Of a stretch of 6,054 nt of DNA, positions 1 to 5,474 are shown one piece after another; positions within the stretch are counted from its first letter, which is position 1; the number at the start of each line of letters is the position of its first letter. Origin of the DNA: an uncultured Flammeovirgaceae bacterium (lineage in GTDB: Bacteria > Bacteroidota > Bacteroidia > Cytophagales > Cyclobacteriaceae). The notes below the pieces were generated by a model, which did not search any database, was not told the DNA's origin, and was given only the letters and a program-made list of their open reading frames with translations. Position numbers and translations under genes: made by a program. The stretch lies in NCBI GenBank assembly GCA_946886805.1, contig CAMPJM010000264.1:1-6054 (forward strand), in the 5' to 3' direction.

Positions 1-150
1 GACGGTTAAGCGGGGGGCAATGCCGTGACAATTTTGGTGTAGTCTGGAAGAAACATGAGATTGACCGTAGCTGAGTAAGCTTTTTGTAATGCAGATAGAC
101 CAAAATGCCACTTAATTTGCCCGTGAGTTTAAACTTGACACGGCACTAGA
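1..150. other. Non-coding segment with nested long-range complementarity; structured RNA or mobile-element end
   Basis: No gene is recognised here. Two segment pairs are complementary and nested. Bases 21-30 pair with 136-145 (seven pairs, one A/A mismatch, then two more; position 31 could add one). Bases 31-46 pair with 92-106 (ATTTTGGT against ACCAAAAT, then six more pairs across one mismatch and one bulged G). Between the 3' strands lies an unpaired 107-135 stretch, and the apical part (47-91) has a small AGCT/AGCT hairpin at 69-81. The segment is visibly less AT-rich than 151-249, so a boundary may lie near 147. A frame open from the left edge ends at TGA 72-74 (23 residues) and resembles nothing I can name; the minus strand is also open from about 145 to the edge without an ATG. 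A structured RNA and the end of an insertion element both fit. It lacks the hallmarks of tmRNA and SRP RNA that I would expect. Confidence 0.3.
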
Positions 151-191
151 GAAGAACAGATTCTAATTTAATGATTTTTTTATTTGAACTA

Positions 192-241
192 TAAGTTTAG
201 CAGCAAAACTTGAATTTTTTTTATTTCTCACTATAAATTTT
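192..241 (+). promoter_or_regulatory. Candidate promoter region for the small membrane-protein pair
   Basis: This very AT-rich leader precedes the first small gene. The Bacteroidota sigma factor prefers a -7 box TAnnTTTG with a -33 TTG. Two near matches are visible: TAAGTTTA at 192-199 (last base differs, no TTG at the right distance) and TAAATTTT at 234-241 with TTG at 210-212, a 21-base spacing. The second would place the transcript start almost at the ATG (250). Neither is a full match, so the exact promoter is undecided. Confidence 0.2.
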
Positions 242-249
242 TTAAAGTT

Positions 250-402
250 ATGAGTAATCTATTATGGTTAATTGCAGTAATCCTCATTATTGCCTGGGCG
301 GTAGGATTTTTTGCCTACAGTGCCGGAGGAATCATTCACATTCTTTTAGTAATTGCACTAATTGCAATCATTTGGAGACTTGTTACTGGCAGAGGAGTTT
401 AA
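250..402 (+). CDS. lmo0937/DUF5670-type small membrane protein, copy 1
   Basis: This 50-residue protein (MSNLLWLIAV... ending TGRGV) is almost entirely hydrophobic. It has two short membrane segments, about residues 4-22 and 28-43, joined by a tight turn FAYSAGGIIH, and a short basic tail (WRLVTGRGV). This pattern and size match the lmo0937 family membrane proteins (DUF5670), which occur in many bacteria. The family's function is not established, although members are often found beside stress or envelope genes. Residues 16-36 are identical to those of the next gene, 25 bases downstream, so the two are tandem duplicates and probably share a transcript. There is no clear Shine-Dalgarno sequence; the ATG is the only one in frame that keeps the first helix whole. 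The identity to the neighbour and the silent-only differences in the core argue that it is a real gene despite its size. Confidence 0.85.
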   Translation: MSNLLWLIAVILIIAWAVGFFAYSAGGIIHILLVIALIAIIWRLVTGRGV

Positions 403-427
403 TTTTTTTAACTAAAATATAAAAATT

Positions 428-574
428 ATGGGTGGTCTATTATATATAATAGCAATTATATTGATTATAGGATGGGCAGTTGGCTTTTTTGCCTACAGTG
501 CCGGAGGTATTATACACATCCTGTTGGTAATTGCTGTTATTGCAATTTTATTAAGGCTGATCAGAGGGGCTTAA
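428..574 (+). CDS. lmo0937/DUF5670-type small membrane protein, copy 2
   Basis: This 48-residue protein (MGGLLYIIAI... ending RLIRGA) has the same two-helix layout as the preceding copy: hydrophobic segments around residues 4-22 and 28-43, a glycine-rich turn, and a basic C-terminus. Its residues 16-36 match copy 1 exactly, while the ends differ. Within that 21-codon core I count ten base differences, all silent, which indicates selection on the protein. It is the last gene of its transcript: a strong terminator starts 19 bases after the stop. Function is unknown for the family; a role in membrane or stress physiology is often supposed, but nothing here proves it. No Shine-Dalgarno sequence is evident; an A-rich leader precedes the ATG, as is common in Bacteroidota. 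Confidence 0.85.
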   Translation: MGGLLYIIAIILIIGWAVGFFAYSAGGIIHILLVIAVIAILLRLIRGA

Positions 575-593
575 TTATCATAGAAGCTCTGAC

Positions 594-624
594 AAAATAA
601 GCATCTCCGGATGCTTATTTTTTT
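594..624 (+). terminator. Rho-independent terminator after the small membrane-protein pair
   Basis: AAAATAAGCATC (594-605) pairs perfectly with GATGCTTATTTT (610-621) around the four-base loop TCCG, and a run of seven T spans 618-624. This is a textbook intrinsic terminator. It separates the small-protein pair from the YihY gene, whose promoter must then lie within or just after it (only 31 bases remain before the ATG). The A-rich left arm means it could also act on minus-strand transcripts. Confidence 0.9.
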
Positions 625-655
625 GGTTTAGTATTTTCAAAGGAAGCATAATCGT

Positions 656-1576
656 ATGAATAAGCGCTATTCCCGGAAAACATATTGGGAAATATTAAAG
701 GATGTTTTTAACTCCTTTGTTGAGGATAATCCGATGCTATATGCGTCGAATATAGCATTTTATACCATTTTTTCTTTGCCTGCCGCACTAATTATTATCA
801 TAACTGTTGCGGGAGAGTTTTTTGCAGAAGAGGCTGTAACCGGGGAGCTTTACTTTCAGGTAAAGGGGCTGGTAGGGCCGGAAAGTGCAAAGGAAATTCA
901 AAATATTATTGAAAAAACCAGTAAATCGGAGACAGGGTTTATAGCAACTATTATAGGTATTGCTACACTTATTTTTAGTGCTACTACAGTATTCGTATCC
1001 ATTCAGGTAGCACTAAATGCAATTTGGAAAGTAAAGCCCGTTCCCAAAAAAGGGTATATAAAATTTTTACTGGATAGGATTTCATCATTCGCTTTAGTTG
1101 TGACATTCGGATTTTTAATGATGATTTCATTGGTTTTGGATGCCATATTAGCTGCTTTTCAGAATATTTTAAAGGAGATATTTTCAGGTGTCACCTTTTA
1201 TGTAATGGAAGTAGCGAATTTTGCAATATCTTTTATTGTCATAGCGACTATTTTTGCTATGATCTACAAATTTCTTCCCGACGCAAAGCTTAGGTGGAGT
1301 GATGTTCGAATAGGAGCCGTTATTACCACGGTATTATTTATTTTAGGTAAATTTTTGATCAGCTTCTACATAGGAAATAGTGATTTTGAAGATACCTATG
1401 GGGCCGCAGGTTCTTTAGTTGCTATACTTATGTGGGTTTATTACTCCTCTGTTATACTATTATTAGGGGCAGCATTTACTCAAGCATATGCCAAGTCAAG
1501 AGGTAGAATTATCAGACCTAGTAAACACGCCGTCAAAATCGAGGTTAAAGAAGTTGAGCTAGAAAGCGGAAAATAA
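656..1576 (+). CDS. YihY/BrkB family inner-membrane protein
   Basis: This 306-residue integral membrane protein is close to the usual family length. Membrane segments fall near residues 29-56, 94-117, 143-168, 183-205, 216-240 and 249-275. Family marks are the N-terminal amphipathic stretch leading into NPMLYASNIAFYTIFSLPA, the YKFLPDAKLRWSDVRIGA loop before the fifth segment, and the YGAAGSL...WVYYSSVILLLGA block in the last. The short C-terminal tail (about 280-306) is charged and cytoplasmic. The family was once called ribonuclease BN by mistake and includes Bordetella BrkB, linked to serum resistance; its biochemical activity is not settled, and some members are proposed transporters. The start is supported by AAAGGAAG at 639-646, nine bases before the ATG. 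It stands alone between an upstream terminator and a 289-base gap. Confidence 0.93.
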   Translation: MNKRYSRKTYWEILKDVFNSFVEDNPMLYASNIAFYTIFSLPAALIIIITVAGEFFAEEAVTGELYFQVKGLVGPESAKEIQNIIEKTSKSETGFIATIIGIATLIFSATTVFVSIQVALNAIWKVKPVPKKGYIKFLLDRISSFALVVTFGFLMMISLVLDAILAAFQNILKEIFSGVTFYVMEVANFAISFIVIATIFAMIYKFLPDAKLRWSDVRIGAVITTVLFILGKFLISFYIGNSDFEDTYGAAGSLVAILMWVYYSSVILLLGAAFTQAYAKSRGRIIRPSKHAVKIEVKEVELESGK

Positions 1577-1615
1577 TAAACACCAATATTTATTTACCGT
1601 ATACTCTACCTGGAA

Positions 1616-1652
1616 AGAGTTTAAAGTCAGAGTTTAAAGTTCAAGGTCAAGT
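1616..1652. repeat. Short tandem repeat in the 289-base gap
   Basis: AGAGTTTAAAGT occurs at 1616-1627 and again at 1629-1640, separated by a single C, so the unit is 13 bases. A decayed third copy (TCAAGGTCAAGT) follows to 1652. Short AAAGTTTAAAGT-like repeats are frequent in intergenic DNA of Bacteroidota genomes and usually have no assigned role. The rest of the gap (1577-1865) shows a small palindrome AAAAAGCTTTTT at 1749-1760, no open frame of useful length, and no convincing promoter or terminator. Confidence 0.6.
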
Positions 1653-1865
1653 CTGCATAAAATTATTGCTGTTTAAATCGCTTCTAATTTGTAAAGGAAC
1701 TTTTGGTGACAATGCAAAAAATGAAGATGTAGATCTGATTTTATTTTAAAAAAGCTTTTTCAAATTCACACGGATATTAATCAACAAGATATTAAATTGT
1801 GGGGCAGGAGACGATTTATAAAAGCACTTTGACATCATATTTCAAAGGAGAATATACGAGAATTT

Positions 1866-2594
1866 ATGGATGATAAAAAAAAAGATACCACTGACAACGG
1901 TGATTCTATTGATCATGACACTTCTGCTAGTCCGGGTCAGGCTCCCTTGCAAGATCCCTTAGATGAGCATGAGCTTAAAAATGCGTTTAAAACTTATATT
2001 CTTCAAAAGCAGAGTGATGCCGATTCAGTCTATGATTTTGCGAAATATCTAAAAATAGAAGAAGCTGAGTTTTATAATTATTTCAGTTCTTTAAAAGTAC
2101 TGGAGCAGGAAATATGGGATGGATATTTTGAGGAAACTATTTCTAGATTAAAATCTGATGAAGTTTATTTGACATACACCGTCCGAGAAAAACTGTTGGC
2201 TTTTTTTTACACACTTTTCGAATTATTGAAAGAGGATAGAAGTTATATTATCAAAACGGAAAGGGCGGGAGTAGTTCCGAGATGGACTCCTGAATTTCTG
2301 GGAAAATTTAAGGCTAAATATTTTCAATATATCAATGAGCTGATAGAAGAGGGAAAGGAAAGCGGAGAGGTGGCTGAAAGGTTTCTACTGAGTAAAAACT
2401 ACGACCAGGGTCTTTGGCTGCAATTTTTATTCGTTCTGAATTTTTGGATGAATGATGAAAGTAAAGGCTTTGAAAAAACCGATGCTGCAGTAGAAAAAGC
2501 TATAAATTTTTCAGTTGACCTGATGGGACGCTCTGCTCTTGATTCTTTTACGGATTATACAAAATTTATCTTCCAAAGTTGGAAGCCCTCCTGA
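1866..2594 (+). CDS. TetR-fold protein, possibly a non-DNA-binding COQ9-like partner of the ABC1 kinase
   Basis: This 242-residue protein begins with an acidic, probably disordered tail (residues 1-33). It continues with a TetR-like helix-turn-helix region (about 37-85: VYDFAKYLKIEEAEFYNYF, then SSLKVLEQEIW) and an all-helical C-terminal domain (about 90-220). The FYNYF block aligns with the YxxF end of TetR recognition helices, but the preceding positions are acidic (IEEAEF) where DNA-binding members carry small or polar residues, so DNA binding is doubtful. The C-terminus (residues 224-240, FTDYTKFIFQSWK) is aromatic and could be an amphipathic helix. The kinase gene starts 93 bases downstream on the same strand with no terminator between them. 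AAAGGAG at 1844-1850 lies 15 bases before the ATG, an unusually long spacing, but no other in-frame ATG exists until residue 195. A run of nine A (1875-1883) follows the start. An ordinary TetR regulator remains the alternative. Confidence 0.8.
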   Translation: MDDKKKDTTDNGDSIDHDTSASPGQAPLQDPLDEHELKNAFKTYILQKQSDADSVYDFAKYLKIEEAEFYNYFSSLKVLEQEIWDGYFEETISRLKSDEVYLTYTVREKLLAFFYTLFELLKEDRSYIIKTERAGVVPRWTPEFLGKFKAKYFQYINELIEEGKESGEVAERFLLSKNYDQGLWLQFLFVLNFWMNDESKGFEKTDAAVEKAINFSVDLMGRSALDSFTDYTKFIFQSWKPS

Positions 2595-2687
2595 GATATT
2601 TACGTCTGGTGCCGATCAACATAGTCCAAATTTTCTTATTGTTAAGCTTACCTTATTGTCAGAAGGTCTTTTTCTCTATAATATCTA

Positions 2688-3989
2688 ATGAAAGAACAAT
2701 CAAAAATACCTACTTCAAAAGTCCAAAGAGCGACAAGCTTTTTGCGAACCGGAGCTAAATTGGGTGGGAATTATATTAAGCATTATTCTAAAAAAGCATT
2801 CAATCCGGACCTATCGAGGGATCAACTCGATAGTGATAATGCTTCCGATATTTACGAATCATTGAGCGAGCTCAAGGGCAGTGCCTTAAAAGTGGCTCAA
2901 ATGATGAGTATGGATAAAAACATAATGCCGAAAGCCTATACGGATAAATTTTCCTTGGCTCAATATAGCGCACCTCCCTTGTCCTATCCTTTGGTGGTTA
3001 AAACCTTTCAAAAGTATTTTGGCAAAGGCCCTTCAGAAATTTACGACACCTTTTCCAAAAATGCTGTAAATGCGGCCTCTATTGGTCAGGTTCATTTGGC
3101 AACTTTGGGAAGTAGGAAGTTAGCGGTAAAAATTCAGTACCCGGGTATTGCGGATAGTGTCAGCTCTGACTTGAAATTGGTTAAACCCATTGCTTTAAGA
3201 ATTTTAAAGCTCAGTGAAAAGGATATAGACCAGTATATGAACGAGGTAGAAGAAAAGTTATTGGAAGAAACGGATTATGAGTTGGAATTAAGAAGATCCG
3301 TTGAGATTTCGACTGCTTGTGCTTCAATAGATAATATTGTTTTTCCCGACTACTTTCCTGAGTTGTCCTGTAAAAGGATCATTACTATGGAATGGATCGA
3401 TGGCATTCATATAAAACAGTTTCTTAATCAAAACCCTTCTCAGGCTACGAGAAATAAGGTTGGGCAGGCAATTTGGGATTTTTATGATTTCCAATTTCAC
3501 CAATTGAAAACCGTTCACGCCGATCCACACCCTGGGAATTTTATTATTAAAGAAGATGGAAAAGTAGGAATTGTCGATTTTGGATGCGTAAAGGAAATCC
3601 CAGATGAGTTTTATATTCCATATTTCAGGCTATTGAACAAAGATACTGTGCAGGATCAGGAAGAACTGATCAGAACATTTCATGAACTAGAGTTTTTACA
3701 TACAAATGATACAAGGGAAGAACAGGAATTTTTTATCAATGTTTTTAAAGAAATGATAAGCTTGCTCAGCAGGCCGTTCCATTCAGACGTGTTTGATTTT
3801 GGGAACGACGAGTACTTTAAGCAAATTTTTGAAATGGGCGATCGATTAGGAAAAATGAAAGAGCTCAGAAATTCCAAAACAGCAAGGGGATCAAAGCATG
3901 GTTTGTACGTAAACAGAACCTTTTTTGGATTATATAATATCTTAAATGAATTAAAAGCAACCGTGATTACGCAAAACTTAAAGGCATAA
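2688..3989 (+). CDS. ABC1/AarF/UbiB family atypical protein kinase
   Basis: This 433-residue protein belongs to the UbiB/COQ8 (ABC1) atypical kinase family, which in other lineages supports isoprenoid-quinone synthesis and lipid handling, probably as an ATPase. Visible motifs in order: a KxGQ-like site KVAQ (68-71), the alanine-rich nucleotide loop NAASIGQVH (128-136), the ATP lysine in AVKIQYPG (K148), the ExD motif in LLEETDYELE (E194, D196), the catalytic HADPHPGN (277-284, with D279 and N284), and the metal-binding DFG (D297). All core kinase residues are kept. Differences from the textbook family are KVAQ for KxGQ, N for the first alanine of AAAS, and no C-terminal membrane helices (UbiB has them), so it is probably soluble or peripheral. 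I recall this variant as usual for Bacteroidota homologues. No strong Shine-Dalgarno sequence is present. It is likely co-transcribed with the TetR-fold gene upstream. Its substrate is unknown; ubiquinone is unlikely in a menaquinone-making phylum. Confidence 0.92.
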   Translation: MKEQSKIPTSKVQRATSFLRTGAKLGGNYIKHYSKKAFNPDLSRDQLDSDNASDIYESLSELKGSALKVAQMMSMDKNIMPKAYTDKFSLAQYSAPPLSYPLVVKTFQKYFGKGPSEIYDTFSKNAVNAASIGQVHLATLGSRKLAVKIQYPGIADSVSSDLKLVKPIALRILKLSEKDIDQYMNEVEEKLLEETDYELELRRSVEISTACASIDNIVFPDYFPELSCKRIITMEWIDGIHIKQFLNQNPSQATRNKVGQAIWDFYDFQFHQLKTVHADPHPGNFIIKEDGKVGIVDFGCVKEIPDEFYIPYFRLLNKDTVQDQEELIRTFHELEFLHTNDTREEQEFFINVFKEMISLLSRPFHSDVFDFGNDEYFKQIFEMGDRLGKMKELRNSKTARGSKHGLYVNRTFFGLYNILNELKATVITQNLKA

Positions 3990-3999
3990 AATTGGTTTA

Positions 4000-4029
4000 T
4001 TTGTAAAGATTAATAATTTATTTCTTTTG
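4000..4029 (+). promoter_or_regulatory. Candidate promoter for the TPR lipoprotein gene
   Basis: TTTG at 4000-4003 and TTCTTTTG at 4022-4029 are 18 bases apart and resemble the Bacteroidota -33 TTG / -7 TAnnTTTG arrangement, with one mismatch (T for A) in the -7 box. The transcript would start near 4034, within a few bases of the annotated ATG. That would favour the second ATG (4042) or near-leaderless translation. There is no terminator in the 43 bases after the kinase gene, so read-through from it is equally possible. Confidence 0.3.
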
Positions 4030-4032
4030 TAA

Positions 4033-5097
4033 ATGCGTGAAATGTCCCCTTGCTCAGTCTTATATTATAGATATGCCATTTTTCTTTCCATAGCAGGTTT
4101 CTTGTTCCTTGTATCCTGTTCGAGTCCTGAAACCGAGAAAATGCGGTTCTTTCTAAAAGGGAATCAGAAGTTGAAGGTGAACGAATATAAAGAAGCCATA
4201 CGATTTTATAACGAAGCCTTAGAAATAGATCCGGAGTTTGCGGACGCTTATAATAACAGAGGGATCGCAAACTATGAAACAGACCAATATCGGAAAGCAA
4301 TTGACGATTATAATAAAGCAATTTTATATGATGGCGATTATGTAGATGCATATTATAATAGGTCCAACGCTTTTTATCAACTGAGAAATTTTAAGAGGGC
4401 ATTAGATGATCTTAACATAGTCAAATCCTCTTATTCTGATTCTGCTTACGTCTATTTTAGCTTGGGATTGGTATACGCGAAGTTGAAAGAATATAATGAA
4501 GCCCTTAAAAATTTTAATCTCACACTAGCAATCGATTCCCTTCATTCCGAGGCTTACGTCAACAGAGGCACGGTGTATTATTATCTAAATGAATATCAAA
4601 AGGCAGAACACGACCTTTTGAAAGCATTGGAAATTAATGCTGATGAAGCAAATGCCTACAATGCCTTAAGTCTTTTATATTCTGATAAGGAGGAATTTGA
4701 TAAAGCATTAAACTTTATAAATAAGGCTTTGGAAATGGCACCGCAAGACCCCTTTTTTTTGAATAACCGGGGATATGTTTACATTCAATTAAAAAATTTA
4801 CCAAAAGCAATAAAGGACATTACCAATAGTATTGAACTGGATCCTGATAACGCCTGGGCTTATAGGAACAAGGGCTTGTACTATCTGAAAAAAAATGATT
4901 TTGAAAAGGCTATACAAGTTTTAGAACAGGGGGTGATTTTAGATAATTCTGTTGACAAAATCTATTATTATCTTGGTTTGGCTTATTTTAAAACAGGAGA
5001 TAAAAAAGATGCGTGTGAGTCATGGGCAAAGTCTATCGAATTAAAAGAAGACGAAAGCCTGGAGGTTTATTCAAAATATTGCCAATCAGCAACTTAA
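4033..5097 (+). CDS. TPR-repeat lipoprotein
   Basis: This 354-residue protein starts with a lipoprotein signal peptide: a hydrophobic core (residues 14-26) and the lipobox LVSC with the acylated cysteine at 29. From residue 35 to 340 it consists of nine back-to-back 34-residue TPR units with no insertions (starting at 35, 69, 103, 137, 171, 205, 239, 273 and 307), each with the expected small residues and the A near position 20 (for example EYKEAIRFYNEALEIDPE). The last unit ends in GDKKDACESWAKSIEL, a common close of such proteins. TPR solenoids bind peptides or proteins, so this is probably a membrane-anchored scaffold facing the periplasm; the partner is unknown. The start could be ATG 4033 or ATG 4042 (residue 4), and both leave a working signal peptide. 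No Shine-Dalgarno sequence is seen. It follows the kinase gene by 43 bases, but a functional link is not shown. Confidence 0.92.
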   Translation: MREMSPCSVLYYRYAIFLSIAGFLFLVSCSSPETEKMRFFLKGNQKLKVNEYKEAIRFYNEALEIDPEFADAYNNRGIANYETDQYRKAIDDYNKAILYDGDYVDAYYNRSNAFYQLRNFKRALDDLNIVKSSYSDSAYVYFSLGLVYAKLKEYNEALKNFNLTLAIDSLHSEAYVNRGTVYYYLNEYQKAEHDLLKALEINADEANAYNALSLLYSDKEEFDKALNFINKALEMAPQDPFFLNNRGYVYIQLKNLPKAIKDITNSIELDPDNAWAYRNKGLYYLKKNDFEKAIQVLEQGVILDNSVDKIYYYLGLAYFKTGDKKDACESWAKSIELKEDESLEVYSKYCQSAT

Positions 5098-5128
5098 GCT
5101 TCAAATATTCCTCCATTTATCTTTACAC

Positions 5129-5211
5129 GTCCTGGTCAGCGGTTACGATCATATTTATATGTCCTGGTCGTAGCGTCCCGCTACGACCCTATTCACCGGA
5201 GCGTCCCGCTC
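5129..5211. repeat. REP-like palindromic element
   Basis: A GC-rich island lies in AT-rich intergenic DNA. GGTCGTAGC (5166-5174) and GCTACGACC (5180-5188) form a perfect nine-base stem around the loop GTCCC. A second, smaller hairpin GAGC / GCTC (5199-5202 and 5208-5211) has exactly the same loop, so AGCGTCCCGCT occurs twice. The block GTCCTGGTC also occurs twice (5129-5137 and 5161-5169), the first followed by what looks like a decayed copy of the large hairpin. There is no T-run after either stem, so this is not a standard terminator, although it could slow transcription or protect the 3' end of the TPR mRNA. I recall similar AGCGTCCCGCT palindromes dispersed in Bacteroidota genomes. It is probably a non-autonomous repeat of the REP or MITE kind; a transposase is not present. 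Confidence 0.65.
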
Positions 5212-5245
5212 GATATCTTCAGCGCAAATTTTAAATGCTTTTTAA

Positions 5246-5282
5246 AATAAAAATTATTACAATAATGATATTGATTTTTATT
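5246..5282. other. AT-only inverted repeat in the 377-base intergenic region
   Basis: AATAAAAAT (5246-5254) pairs with ATTTTTATT (5274-5282) over 19 bases, and inside it ATTATT/AATAAT (5253-5266) could form a smaller stem. All pairs are A/T, so the hairpin would be weak; it may be a poor terminator for the TPR gene or just compositional. The remaining stretch to 5414 is AT-rich and shows no open frame, RNA gene or recognisable site. Confidence 0.2.
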
Positions 5283-5414
5283 CCCTAAGTTATAATCTTC
5301 TCTATATCAGAATTTTCTAATATTATTCACGCCTATTATCTTAGCTATGTAATATTTTAAAGTTCTTCGAATTCCTTTAGAAGCTGTTAAGTACTTTATT
5401 TACTTCCAAATGTG

Positions 5415-5444
5415 TTTTGTATGAATAATGTTACTATAAATTGG
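5415..5444 (+). promoter_or_regulatory. Candidate promoter for the secreted-protein gene
   Basis: TTTTG at 5415-5419 and TAAATTGG at 5437-5444 are 17 bases apart. The second matches TAnnTTTG except for one base. Transcription would begin near 5450, leaving a leader of about 25 bases before the ATG at 5475. Spacing and position both fit the Bacteroidota consensus, but single-base deviations make this tentative. Confidence 0.35.
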
Positions 5445-5474
5445 CCTCTACTGCCATATAAATACCGGCTACGC

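Noticed and set aside
1..150. tmRNA or SRP RNA at the left edge
   Set aside because: The conserved tmRNA 5' end and the SRP helix-8 signature are not present, although a GGAA occurs near 46-49.
1749..1760. Palindrome AAAAAGCTTTTT as an operator or terminator
   Set aside because: Short, almost entirely A/T and without a supporting stem; likely compositional.
2570..2585. Perfect inverted repeat CTTCCAA/TTGGAAG at the end of the TetR-like gene, considered as a terminator
   Set aside because: It lies within the last codons, leaves a very tight loop and has no T-run after it, so termination before the kinase gene is not supported.
3324..3530. Open frame of 68 codons on the minus strand
   Set aside because: It lies wholly inside the ABC1 kinase gene, has no family resemblance, and is an antisense shadow.
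3680..3877. Open frame of 65 codons on the minus strand
   Set aside because: Antisense to the 3' part of the ABC1 kinase gene; no motif or start signal.
4010..4351. Open frame of 113 codons on the minus strand
   Set aside because: It overlaps the TPR lipoprotein gene, whose lipobox and TPR periodicity are unmistakable; the antisense product has no recognisable features.
5022..5234. Open frame of 70 codons on the plus strand
   Set aside because: It overlaps the end of the TPR gene in another frame and then reads through the REP-like palindromes; the arginine- and proline-rich product is a by-product of the repeat.
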